64,000 nucleotides of DNA from JAHBVL01 sp963712055. GTDB taxonomy: Bacteria; Chloroflexota; Chloroflexia; Thermomicrobiales; UBA6265. A model generated the notes under the pieces. It searched no databases, was not told where the DNA came from, and worked only from the letters and a program-made list of their open reading frames with translations. Of this stretch, positions 35,768-44,468 are shown one piece after another (the stretch's first letter is position 1; every line of letters starts with the position of its first letter). The DNA is taken from contig CAVQGN010000009.1 of the NCBI GenBank assembly GCA_963712055.1, forward strand, positions 1 through 64,000. The letters are read 5' to 3'. A program made the translations under genes and the position numbers.

Positions 35768-36388
35768 TCAGTTCCCAGTGAGATCCTCAATGTCGTACAC
35801 ATCATCGATGAGCCAGCGGCCTGGTTTGACCTCATCGAGCAAAAAGAGACGCCGGGCAGGCGGGTCACTGTCGGAAAGATCGTCGCCGAGCACGATGATC
35901 GCGACGCGGCCGTCCTCGAGCAAGACCGACTCGCCGATCGAAAGCACTGTGATCTGACGGTCTGCCGGGACCGGCACAACCGTCTGCAGTTGATTCTGCA
36001 CGGCGGGAGTCAAACCACCGAGCCGGTCAAGCAACGCCAGCACGTACCGATCGGTGTAGGTCGCGAACACCTTAAGCGGATCACCGGTGTTGAAGCAGGA
36101 AACAGCGCGGCGGAGATCCTTGACCACTTCAGCACGTTCGTCCTCGAACAGGGAGTAGCCAGTGGGCATCTCGAACGGATCAGCGAGCGCGAATGGTGTC
36201 GGAGTAGGGTCGTCAGACGCCTGCGCCAGGAGTTGTTCGAGGCTTTCGATTGTGCGCGGATCGAGGGTGCAGAGCGCGGGGTCAGGTGCGTCGCCAATCG
36301 CGATGACGTCATCCTGGGCGAACACGGCTGCGTTGGACGCGAGAAACGTCATGAGCATCAGCACGATTAGTGGAAGAGCTTTGAGCAC
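35768..36388 (-). CDS. Secreted protein with an NTF2-like appearance, function unknown
   Basis: 206 residues from GTG 36388, chosen because AGGAGTG precedes it by about seven bases and the frame then opens with a signal peptide ('LPLIVLMLMTFLASNAAVFA'). The mature part has a Thr-Pro linker and a segment 'RRAVSCFNTGDPLKVFATYT' followed by 'LLDEVKPGRWLIDDVYDIED', a pattern common to extracytoplasmic NTF2-like domains, though I do not claim a family. The longer frame to 36721 is not supported. Confidence 0.65.
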   Translation of the reverse strand: MLKALPLIVLMLMTFLASNAAVFAQDDVIAIGDAPDPALCTLDPRTIESLEQLLAQASDDPTPTPFALADPFEMPTGYSLFEDERAEVVKDLRRAVSCFNTGDPLKVFATYTDRYVLALLDRLGGLTPAVQNQLQTVVPVPADRQITVLSIGESVLLEDGRVAIIVLGDDLSDSDPPARRLFLLDEVKPGRWLIDDVYDIEDLTGN

Positions 36389-36582
36389 GGAATGGTCACT
36401 CCTGAGTATCTGCGCCTGAGAGCGAATCGAACGACGGCGGCATTGCCCCTCTAGGATAGTCAACGGGAGTCCAAATCCCAAACATGACCCAGGTTGATGT
36501 CTGCGCACGTTCCTTGCAAGCGTGGTTTGCCGATACTTCTGCTGGTTCGTGTGTTTCGTGTTTCGAGGGATGATCGCAGAGT

Positions 36583-37644
36583 ATGAAGTCGTTTCTGTAT
36601 CGATCATTGGTCGTGGTCCTTTTGCTGGTGACAGCACTCCCGGTAGGTGTTTCGCGGGGAGAAGCGACACCGGAAAGTGACGCGCCGATCCCGGTCGAAT
36701 TGCCCCGTGATGACGGCCCACACGATGCGTTGATCGAGTGGTGGTATTACACCGGCCATCTGACCGTCGAAAATGGGACCCGCTACGGATTCGAATATGT
36801 GGTTTTCAAAGGCAACACCGGGGAATTGCTTGGGTATGTTTCTCATTTTGCGATCACCGATAGCGCGAATGGCGTGTTTGCGTATGACCAGCGTCTGCGA
36901 CTCGGCGAGCAAGCCACTCCGCAACCGGAGACTGGGTTCGACTTCACGGTCGGCGAATGGTCGATGGCTGGTTCAGATGGAAATGATCGGCTTTTCGCCG
37001 AGATGGAAGGTTTCGCGATCGATTTGACCCTCGTTTCAACAAAACCGGCAGTGCTGCACGATGGCGATGGCTATATCGACTACGGTTCTGGAGAAGCGTC
37101 CTACTACTACTCGCGCACGCGGATGGATGTCAGCGGAACGATCATCGTTGGCGATGAAACCATCCAGGTGGTCAGTGGCGAAGCCTGGTTCGATCATCAA
37201 TGGGGTGACTTCACGACCTTTCAGGATGGCGGGTGGGACTGGTTTTCGCTCCAGTTGGACGATCAAACCGAACTGATGCTCTATGTGATCACAACTGTGG
37301 ATGGCACCACGCTGATTGTCGACGGCTCAATCGTCGATGCGGATGGTGGTCTGACTGTGCTCAGTGACGGTGATTTTCTGATCACACCGCTAGATGAATG
37401 GACTAGTCCGCATACCGGCGTTACTTATCCGTCTGGGTGGGAGGTCACGATTCCCTCGATCGATCTTGTTCTCACGGTCACGCCGACCCTGCTCGACCAG
37501 GAACTCGACACTCGAGCAACAACTGGCGTCATCTATTGGGAAGGTGAAGTGATCGTGACCGGAACCAGAGCCGGAAAGGCAATCGGTGGTCTCGGGTATG
37601 TCGAATTGACCGGCTATGCCGCACGGTCAGGCGTCGAGGGGTAA
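36583..37644 (+). CDS. Secreted CrtC/AttH-like lipocalin-domain protein
   Basis: 353 residues: signal peptide (about 1-26), a TPESDAP linker, then a bipartite lipocalin-like fold as in carotenoid 1,2-hydratase (CrtC) and AttH. Key motifs are 'LIEWWYYTGHL' near the N-terminus, 'YVVFKGNTGELLGYVSHFAI', 'YYYSRTRMDVSGTI' and 'GEAWFDHQWGDF'. In this family the Trp/His-rich motifs line the ligand pocket. Most members outside carotenoid clusters are uncharacterised; no carotenoid genes are nearby, so hydratase activity is not assumed. Confidence 0.82.
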   Translation: MKSFLYRSLVVVLLLVTALPVGVSRGEATPESDAPIPVELPRDDGPHDALIEWWYYTGHLTVENGTRYGFEYVVFKGNTGELLGYVSHFAITDSANGVFAYDQRLRLGEQATPQPETGFDFTVGEWSMAGSDGNDRLFAEMEGFAIDLTLVSTKPAVLHDGDGYIDYGSGEASYYYSRTRMDVSGTIIVGDETIQVVSGEAWFDHQWGDFTTFQDGGWDWFSLQLDDQTELMLYVITTVDGTTLIVDGSIVDADGGLTVLSDGDFLITPLDEWTSPHTGVTYPSGWEVTIPSIDLVLTVTPTLLDQELDTRATTGVIYWEGEVIVTGTRAGKAIGGLGYVELTGYAARSGVEG

Positions 37645-37679
37645 ATGCGACGTGATTTGATCTCGAAAACGGATCTTAC

Positions 37680-38309
37680 TCACTTGATCTTGGTGAAGAC
37701 ATAGGCGTCAGCAGATCTCGCGTAGTGAATACCTTTTCCGCTACTCAGAAGCAATTCGAGGGTGACCGGCGTGTGGCGTTTCGGAGTGAAATAGTCATCG
37801 AGAAGCTGAGTGTTGAGACGATACCCGTTCCCGTCTTCGTGAACAGTCGCCACAAGCTGGAATTCCGGGTCCAGAGCGGCAACTCCGGCGTCGCCGTGAC
37901 TGTCGTTAGCGATCAGCAAACCGCCGGGACGCAGATACCGGCTGCACGATCTGGACACAAATCCGGCGAACTGGGAGATGAGAAGATCAAAACTCCCGTC
38001 AGGTTCGTCGATCGGGTCGGTGTAATCAGCATGATGAAACGCGATTTCTGGAGAGTTTCCGTCCGGCCGGTCAGGACGAATCATGCGTTTGATCGATGGG
38101 ATGTCAGCAAAAAAGGCTCTCGCCCGGCGGTCAGTGTCGACGTATGTGACGCTGGCGAAAACGAACGAGGGGCTGATGTCGATGTAGGAGCCGGGATAGA
38201 GCGCGCGTTCGATCAGAAATGATTCGCCAACGAGAGCGAAAAGCGCCCGCTGATTTCCTCTGATCATGACGAACTCGCGATAGACGTCCTCGATGGTGTT
38301 GTGCGTCAT
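37680..38309 (-). CDS. Methyltransferase-like protein
   Basis: 209 residues with a weak class I methyltransferase pattern: 'YIDISPSFVFASVTYVDTD' has the acidic end of strand 2, 'DGSFDLLISQFAGFVSRSC' fits motif IV, and 'RYLRPGGLLIANDSHGD' fits the post-IV segment. The glycine-rich motif I is missing, so SAM binding is doubtful. Similar sequences I recall are annotated as hypothetical or methyltransferase-like. ATG 38309 is used. Confidence 0.6.
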   Translation of the reverse strand: MTHNTIEDVYREFVMIRGNQRALFALVGESFLIERALYPGSYIDISPSFVFASVTYVDTDRRARAFFADIPSIKRMIRPDRPDGNSPEIAFHHADYTDPIDEPDGSFDLLISQFAGFVSRSCSRYLRPGGLLIANDSHGDAGVAALDPEFQLVATVHEDGNGYRLNTQLLDDYFTPKRHTPVTLELLLSSGKGIHYARSADAYVFTKIK

Positions 38310-38386
38310 CGATGCTGGCGCTCCATGGTTCGCTGAATCGATGGCCCTGCGCCGCTGCCCCGCTCGGACAGAGATCTTAGCGGCGG

Positions 38387-39376
38387 CTACTCGATCTGGG
38401 GCATTACGTCGCTGGCCAGGAGTTCCATCGTTTCGCGGTCATCCTGGTCGACCTGGATGACGAAATACTGTGATCCGGCTTCGCGCAAGGCTCCGTAGTA
38501 GGCCCGCGCTCGTTCCGGAGACACGGCAAAGATGAAATCCCTGCCGGCGCTGCGAGTGCCGGCTGACGTTGATTTGCTTGTGTCGATGGCGTCGGCTTTA
38601 TGGTCGGCTTCGGCCTGGGTGGGGGCGAGGACGAGATAGGTCGTGAAGTGGGTTCGGAGGACTTCGTCGCGTGGTCTGCCGACCGCGTCGCAATGCTCAC
38701 CGAGGACTGCGAACTTATGGGCCACCTCGGCGATCCGCTCGCTATCCTGGTCAGCCGGGGCCGTAGTCGGGATCGATTCGCGCAGATTACAGGCATCTCC
38801 CCATGTCGCGACCTGGCGGAGCGTCCGTTTTTCGCCACTACCGCCGACCAGCACAGGCGGGCGAAGGGCAGGAGGAGGTCCGACGGTCATCTCATGGACC
38901 TCGAAATAGTCGCCATCGAGTGAGAATGGCTCGGAACCCCAGACGCCATCGATGATCGAGACGGCCTCGTCGAGCGAATCCTGGCGTTTACCGATTGGTG
39001 GAAATGGGATTCCCATCATGGCGTATTCGGCGCGAAACCAGCCGGAACCGATGCCGAGGATCGATCGACCACCACTGAGATTGTCGAGATCAGCCTGCAA
39101 CCGGGCCACGTAGGCGGGGTGTCGGTAGGCGGCGGCCATCACCAGTTGACCGAGATGCAGCCTCTCAGTGACGGCGGCGACACCGGATAGGGCAACGAAC
39201 GGGTCGGCGTGGAGCGCAGGGTGATCCATCACGAACATTGCGTCGAAACCGAGCGCTTCCATCGTCTGACCCGTTTCCAGCAGGCGTGGAAGCGCGCCTC
39301 GATCCTCAGGGATAACCGTTTGCAAACCCCAGCGCAAACCGGTATCGGCTGCGGCTACCCATGGATGTCTTGCCAT
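38387..39376 (-). CDS. LLM-class (F420-type) flavin-dependent oxidoreductase
   Basis: Luciferase-like monooxygenase superfamily, TIM barrel, 329 residues. 'WGLQTVIPEDRGALPRLLET' opens the barrel. 'HLGQLVMAAAYRHPAYVARL' and 'GGRSILGIGSGWFRAEY' are the cofactor-binding segments typical of F420-dependent members. 'PPVLVGGSGEKRTLRQVATW' completes the family pattern. The substrate is unknown. The F420 use is inferred from family resemblance only. Confidence 0.87.
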   Translation of the reverse strand: MARHPWVAAADTGLRWGLQTVIPEDRGALPRLLETGQTMEALGFDAMFVMDHPALHADPFVALSGVAAVTERLHLGQLVMAAAYRHPAYVARLQADLDNLSGGRSILGIGSGWFRAEYAMMGIPFPPIGKRQDSLDEAVSIIDGVWGSEPFSLDGDYFEVHEMTVGPPPALRPPVLVGGSGEKRTLRQVATWGDACNLRESIPTTAPADQDSERIAEVAHKFAVLGEHCDAVGRPRDEVLRTHFTTYLVLAPTQAEADHKADAIDTSKSTSAGTRSAGRDFIFAVSPERARAYYGALREAGSQYFVIQVDQDDRETMELLASDVMPQIE

Positions 39377-39456
39377 CTCACCCTCCTCGGCGATTCCGGT
39401 TCCACTCGTGCTACCAGCGTAGCAGGTGGAACCGGAAACTGAGGTGGTTGCGTCGA

Positions 39457-41229
39457 TCAGGGGGTGAAGCGGGTGCCGCCGTGTGTGTTGTAAGCGCCGG
39501 TGGCTGCAAAAGACTGACCCGAAATCGCGAATCCGCCGGTGAACGGTGTCGAGATTCGCGGCGACCCACCGCCATTTGGGATTTGCCAGAGCGTGAGGTC
39601 GATATGGGGAGTGACCGCATAGCCGGTGCCCCCCGGTCCGGAGATGAAGCCGACATACTGACCCTGCGACAATCTCGTGCCTCGACCAATACTGCCATCG
39701 ATGGTGATGTGGAACATCGCGATTCCGTAACCGTTGCCCATGTCGATCAGGAGACCGCCCGAGGTCCAGAGTACGGTGCCGCTTGCGGGAGCATAAACCG
39801 GTGTGCCAGCGGTGTTACCGCCGACCTTGGCGATGTCGAGGGAGTAGAGATAGCTTGCGCTCGAACTCCGGTTCTGGTGGGTGCCGCCGTTATACCCCTG
39901 GATGATCTCCCAGGTGCCGCCGCTGACTGGCCAGACGAGCGACCCACCGACGGTGTTTCCAGGTCCTGGTCCAGAACCAGCGCCGGGATCGGTGGTGGAA
40001 AGCCAGTTCGCAGCGGCGAACCCGCTGGTGCCGTTATAGCGGACCGGGAAATAGCCGTTCGATTGGCTGCCGGTGATGCCAACCTCGCCACCCGAAGGGA
40101 TCACGGTCAGAACTCCGAACGAGGTTCCCGCGCCGGAACGGAGATTGAGATTGGTCGTAGCGTAGCGGGTTTCGACGATTGTCGATGACGGTGGAGCGCT
40201 GCTGCCGGGAGCGGTCGTAGACAAGTAGGTCGCGGCGGCGAAACCGTTGGTCCCGTTGTAGCGGACCGGGAAATAGCCGTTCGATTGGCTGCCGGTAATG
40301 CCAACCTCACCACCCGACGGGATCACGGTGACCACGCCGAATGAGGTCCCAGAACCCGAGCGGAGGTTGAGATTGGTGGTCGCGTAGCGGGTTTCGAGCA
40401 CACTCCCGGACGACGGCGGAGGTGTGGTGCTCCCGGGCGCCGACGTGCTCAGAAAGCTGGCAGCAGCGAAACCGTTGGTCCCGTTGTAGCGGACCGGGAA
40501 ATAGCCGTTCGCCTGGCTGCCAGTAATGCCGACTTCGCCCCCCGACGGGATGACGGTGACCACGCCGAATGACGTTCCCGCACCGGAGCGGAGGTTGAGG
40601 TTGCTGGTGGCATACCGCGTTTCGAGGATGCTGCCCGAAGAAGGCGGTGGAGTGCTGCTGCCCGGCTGCGAATTGCTCAGATAGGTTGAATAGGCCCAAC
40701 CATCGACGCCGTTGTAGCGAACCGGAGTGAATCCGTTTTGAGCGCTTCCGGTCACACCAACTTGCGCTCCGTTTGGAAGCACGAGAACGATGGCGGTTCC
40801 GGTGCTTGCACCTGCACGGAGATTCAGGGAACCATCGACAACCCAGGCGTTGCTGATCACCTCGCCGGAAGTGGTTGCCGGACTCCCGCTCGAGCCACTC
40901 GGTCGAGCCAGGTAGTCGGAGACCATGTATCCGGTTTGGCCGCGAGCGACGACCTTGTACCACTGTGAACCAGCGCCATCGCTGACTGGTCCGTCCAGTA
41001 CCGAAACCAGCCATCCTTCCGGAACGGAAGCGACCACACTGCTCGAGTAGGACGGTTGACTCCGAACCCGGATCGAATCGCCGCCGGTGTAGGAAACACG
41101 GGCCTCGCCGCCGACGTCGAGATCGGTATCAGCCGAGATCGAAGACGGAAACGAGAGGACGATGGTTCCGAGCAGTATCAGAACCAGGAAATGGGCGAGC
41201 CAGCCAGCTCGCAGTGCAGGGTGAAACAT
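39457..41229 (-). CDS. Secreted protein with five SH3b repeats and a degenerate M23-like domain
   Basis: 590 residues from ATG 41229, behind a GGGAAGG ribosome site; the frame extends to 41472 without leader character. A signal peptide covers about 1-33. Five bacterial SH3 domains follow at about 43-109, 127-187, 199-262, 275-338 and 349-412. Repeats 3-5 are nearly identical ('TNLNLRSGAGTSFGV', 'GGEVGITGSQSNGYFPVRYN'). The last 165 residues resemble a LytM/M23 fold ('GTPVYAPASGTVLWTSGG', 'TPHIDLTLW'). The usual zinc ligands are incomplete: the HxH motif reads H-I-D and the first His of HxxxD is absent. It may bind the cell wall without cutting it. Confidence 0.85.
   Translation of the reverse strand: MFHPALRAGWLAHFLVLILLGTIVLSFPSSISADTDLDVGGEARVSYTGGDSIRVRSQPSYSSSVVASVPEGWLVSVLDGPVSDGAGSQWYKVVARGQTGYMVSDYLARPSGSSGSPATTSGEVISNAWVVDGSLNLRAGASTGTAIVLVLPNGAQVGVTGSAQNGFTPVRYNGVDGWAYSTYLSNSQPGSSTPPPSSGSILETRYATSNLNLRSGAGTSFGVVTVIPSGGEVGITGSQANGYFPVRYNGTNGFAAASFLSTSAPGSTTPPPSSGSVLETRYATTNLNLRSGSGTSFGVVTVIPSGGEVGITGSQSNGYFPVRYNGTNGFAAATYLSTTAPGSSAPPSSTIVETRYATTNLNLRSGAGTSFGVLTVIPSGGEVGITGSQSNGYFPVRYNGTSGFAAANWLSTTDPGAGSGPGPGNTVGGSLVWPVSGGTWEIIQGYNGGTHQNRSSSASYLYSLDIAKVGGNTAGTPVYAPASGTVLWTSGGLLIDMGNGYGIAMFHITIDGSIGRGTRLSQGQYVGFISGPGGTGYAVTPHIDLTLWQIPNGGGSPRISTPFTGGFAISGQSFAATGAYNTHGGTRFTP
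39990..40670. repeat. In-frame DNA repeat of about 220-230 bp encoding SH3 domains
   Basis: Three consecutive units within the SH3 gene are nearly identical at the DNA level, including the linker that ends in Thr/Pro/Ser, with landmark CCGTTGTAGCGGACCGGGAA recurring. Recent unit duplication or gene conversion is likely, and copy number may vary between strains. Confidence 0.75.
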
Positions 41230-41386
41230 GAACCTTCCCTCTTTCGTTCGCGGACCAGCGGCTGCAACCGCGTGCTCCGGCGGGAACAGGAATGCCACAA
41301 AAAGCAGCCAGACATTCCTGTTGAACGGTGTTCGTGATTCATGGTACCTGCCCCGGCGGGCGCGAGGCAACGATGGTTGACAACGT

Positions 41387-42403
41387 TTACGGCGAAATTG
41401 GTAGCCTGACCTTCGCTCCACTCCGCATCGAGTCCTGCGCAGCAATGGCGATTTCGAGCGCCGCGCGACCATCCTGTCCGGTGATCGTGGCGGGTTCGCC
41501 GCGAAGCGTGCGCTCGACCCAATCCTCGATTTCGACCAGATAGGTCTGCTCGAATCGGGTCAGCCAGTGATCCATCGCGGGTTGCTCGAGACCGTTGGAC
41601 GTGGCGATGACACAGGCAGTCCCGTTCGGGTTTCCGATGAAAAGTGAGCCAAGATCACCGACGACCTCGGTGCGGACGTCGTAGCCATAGCGGGTGGCAC
41701 TGACATATTCAATATCGGCCAGTCCGCCCCGCTGGAACTCGACGATACTGACTGCGCTCTCGAAACCTTCTGCGGACGTCGAAGCGACGACGCGTGTACC
41801 GACCGCGGTCACGGCGATCGCTTCATCGCCAAGGATCCACCGGGCATTGTCGTAGTCATGAATGTTGCTGCCGATGAAAGCTTGCGGACTGCAGCCGTCG
41901 CCAGCCGGTCGGTCGACACGGATCGGGTCCTTGCCGCGATGGGCGTTCTTCAGAAAAAGCGGTGTGCCGATCTTTCCCGCATCGATCGCGTTCTTGGCGG
42001 TGAGATAGGCGGGATCATAGCGGCGCATGAACCCAATCTGGAGTTGCACTCCAGCAGCTTCGACTGCAGCGATTGCGTGATCGGCCGTTTGGAGCGAATC
42101 CGTGATCGGTTTCTCGCAGAAGACCGCTTTGCCGGCGTCAGCCGCAGCCAGGATCCCCTCGAGGTGAGCGCCATCAGAGGAGACGATGACTAGTGCTTCG
42201 ACGTCCGGATGCTGGGCGACTTCCTCTGCCGAGGAATAAGCTGTTGCAACTCCGAGATCATTCGCAACCTCCTGGGCGACATCGAACCGGTTGTCGGCAA
42301 CGGCAACCAGTCGCGCGGACGGAATTCGGGTGGCGATATTGATGGCGTGCTGTCGTCCGAGGACGCCAACACCAACCACACCGACGCCGAGTTGTCGCGC
42401 CAC
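41387..42403 (-). CDS. Gfo/Idh/MocA-family oxidoreductase
   Basis: NAD(P)-dependent sugar or inositol dehydrogenase-like enzyme, 338 residues. The Rossmann motif is 'GVVGVGVLGRQHA', and 'VFCEKPITDS' carries the family Glu-Lys-Pro (Lys98) of the active site. 'GSNIHDYDNARWI' fits the inositol 2-dehydrogenase catalytic Asp/His motif. The protein therefore resembles IolG-type dehydrogenases; the substrate is unproven. Its ATG is two bases after the aminotransferase stop, so both are in one operon, suggesting a shared pathway (for example conversion of a ketosugar to an amino derivative). Confidence 0.87.
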   Translation of the reverse strand: MARQLGVGVVGVGVLGRQHAINIATRIPSARLVAVADNRFDVAQEVANDLGVATAYSSAEEVAQHPDVEALVIVSSDGAHLEGILAAADAGKAVFCEKPITDSLQTADHAIAAVEAAGVQLQIGFMRRYDPAYLTAKNAIDAGKIGTPLFLKNAHRGKDPIRVDRPAGDGCSPQAFIGSNIHDYDNARWILGDEAIAVTAVGTRVVASTSAEGFESAVSIVEFQRGGLADIEYVSATRYGYDVRTEVVGDLGSLFIGNPNGTACVIATSNGLEQPAMDHWLTRFEQTYLVEIEDWVERTLRGEPATITGQDGRAALEIAIAAQDSMRSGAKVRLPISP

Positions 42404-42405
42404 GT

Positions 42406-43767
42406 CTAACCCAGTGCTTCGCGGATCGAGGCGTCGATCGCTTCAGCCAGTACCGTGACCTCGTCCTTAGAGATGATCAACGGCGGCGCGATGGCGATAC
42501 CGTCGTTGGTGCCACGGACAATGATGCCGTTGTTGCGCGTCGCGTTGTTGAGGCGTCCAGCGAGATTCTCGGATGGATCGAATTTCGCCTTGGTTTCGCG
42601 GTCGGCGACGATCTCGATGATCGTCATCAAGCCTTTGCCCCGGATTTCGCCCTTGTTGGGATGGTCGCCGAGGAGGCGGTTGAGTTCGTCGAGGAGAAAC
42701 TGACCTGATTCGCGCGCGTTGGTCGGCAGATCTTCATCCTCGATGATCTGGATGTTCCGGAGCGCGACGGCGGCTCCGACCGGGTGACCGGAATAGGTGA
42801 ACCCGTGCATGAACATCCGGTCTGGAGCGGCCATTGCTTCGAAGATCTCGTCCGTGACGGCGGTGGCCCCGACCGGGATATAGCCGGAGGTGATGCCCTT
42901 GGCGAGCGACATGATGTCGGGCTGGAAGTTGTATTCGATGCTGCCGAACATCGATCCGGTGCGACCGAAACCACAGATCACTTCGTCAGCGATGAGGAGG
43001 ATGTCGTGCTTTTTGAGAACCGGGGTGATCGCGTCCCAGTAGCCATCGACTGGCACGACCACACCGCCTGCTCCCTGAACGGGTTCGCCGATAAACGCGG
43101 CAATCGTATCGGCGCCTTCGCGGGCGATCGTTTCTTCGAGTTCATCAACCAGTTTGGCTACGAACTCGGCATCACTCAGCCCTTCGCCGTTTCGATACTT
43201 GTAGGGAGCGCTGACATGAACGTAACCGGGAACACCTGGGCCGAAACCCTCGTGATAGGTCGGAATTCCAGTCGCGGCCAGCGCGCCCATCGCGATCCCG
43301 TGGTAACCCATTCGCCGGGAGATGATCTTGACCTTTTCCGATTTTCCGTTCAGCCACCAGAAATAGCGGGCAATCTTGAGCGAGGTCTCGTTCGACTCAG
43401 CGCCGCCAGAGGTGAACTGGACATGGTTGAGCGAGCCAGGCAGCATGGAGGCGAGTTTGGTCGCCAGTTCGATGGTCGGTGGCGACGCGAGTCCGAAGAA
43501 GGTGGGAACGAATGCGAGTTCGTCGATTTGCTCCGATGCGGCGACGGCCAGCTCGTGGCGACCGTGACCGACATTGACGTTCCAGAGTCCGGCGAAGCCG
43601 TCGATATAGCGGTTGCCGTCGGTGTCCCAGAGATAGATCCCCTCGCCCCGCGCCATGATCAGCGGACCTTTTTCGCTGAGGTGCTTCAAATTCGAAACGG
43701 GATGAAGATGATGCGCCTTGTCAGCGGCGACCAGGTCGGTCGTGTTCCAGGTATGCGTAGCGGTCAT
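42406..43767 (-). CDS. Class III PLP-dependent aminotransferase
   Basis: Omega-type transaminase of the ornithine/acetylornithine fold, 453 residues from ATG 43767, which has a strong GGAGG ribosome site. PLP lysine is Lys290 in 'SLAKGITSGYIPVG' and Asp261 in 'LLIADEVICGFGRTG' binds the ring nitrogen. 'TSGGAESNETSLKIAR' contacts the phosphate. 'FIGEPVQGAGGVVVP' is typical of beta-alanine/pyruvate-type members. The amino donor and acceptor cannot be fixed. Two bases separate it from the downstream dehydrogenase. Confidence 0.9.
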   Translation of the reverse strand: MTATHTWNTTDLVAADKAHHLHPVSNLKHLSEKGPLIMARGEGIYLWDTDGNRYIDGFAGLWNVNVGHGRHELAVAASEQIDELAFVPTFFGLASPPTIELATKLASMLPGSLNHVQFTSGGAESNETSLKIARYFWWLNGKSEKVKIISRRMGYHGIAMGALAATGIPTYHEGFGPGVPGYVHVSAPYKYRNGEGLSDAEFVAKLVDELEETIAREGADTIAAFIGEPVQGAGGVVVPVDGYWDAITPVLKKHDILLIADEVICGFGRTGSMFGSIEYNFQPDIMSLAKGITSGYIPVGATAVTDEIFEAMAAPDRMFMHGFTYSGHPVGAAVALRNIQIIEDEDLPTNARESGQFLLDELNRLLGDHPNKGEIRGKGLMTIIEIVADRETKAKFDPSENLAGRLNNATRNNGIIVRGTNDGIAIAPPLIISKDEVTVLAEAIDASIREALG

Positions 43768-43996
43768 GATTCCTCCAGATGGCGATTGGCAGATGGGCAC
43801 AGCCTCTCCGTGAATTGTGCCACGGGCGACGGCACTCAGGGACAGGAGGTTCAGAAGCAGTTGAGCTGCGGGGAACTACTGGAAATGAACCCGTTGCAAT
43901 GCCGTCGTTTCCGATGGGTGTTGGATAGAATGCCCTTGACGCTGCTCGGTCGATGGGATTGGCGGCCAGGATGATCGATGGGAGGAGGGGCCCCTT

Positions 43997-44374
43997 ATGG
44001 AGAAACCGCCTAAGCCGGCTTCAGTTGAGGAATACCTTGGCCGTCTTCCGGATGACCAGCGGCTTCAGCTGGACCGTATCCGCAGCATCATTCTGGAAAA
44101 CGCACCGACGGCTGAAGAGCGCATCGCATACGACCTGCCATGCTTTTACGTGAACCGAAAACCGCTGATGTGCATTGGCGGGTTCAAGAAACACAGCTCG
44201 GTGTTTGGTATTGGCCCCGATCTGCAGGAACAGTTTGGAAACGAACTCGAGGGCTTCAAACAGTCAAAAGGCACCATCCAGTTCACTGAGCAGAACCCTT
44301 TGCCGGACGACCTGGTCGAACGGATGGTGCGTTGGCGACTGAAAATTATCGAAAGCGGCACGAGTTCCGGTTGA
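43997..44374 (+). CDS. DUF1801 (YdhG-like) protein
   Basis: 125 residues of the DUF1801/YdhG family, whose fold resembles frataxin; a role in iron handling has been proposed for a Bacillus member. Signature parts are 'SVEEYLGRLPDDQR', 'APTAEERIAYDLPCFYVNRK', 'GGFKKHSSVFGIGP', and 'QSKGTIQFTEQNPLPDDLVE'. Length is typical. It stands alone on the plus strand, 229 bp from the divergent aminotransferase. Confidence 0.88.
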   Translation: MEKPPKPASVEEYLGRLPDDQRLQLDRIRSIILENAPTAEERIAYDLPCFYVNRKPLMCIGGFKKHSSVFGIGPDLQEQFGNELEGFKQSKGTIQFTEQNPLPDDLVERMVRWRLKIIESGTSSG

Positions 44375-44468
44375 GATCGAAACGCTCGAATGATGAGAGC
44401 GGACCGCATGACCCACGCCGGCGAGATGAGACGAGCGCGGGAGGCCCTCTTTATCTATCGCTGGTCTC

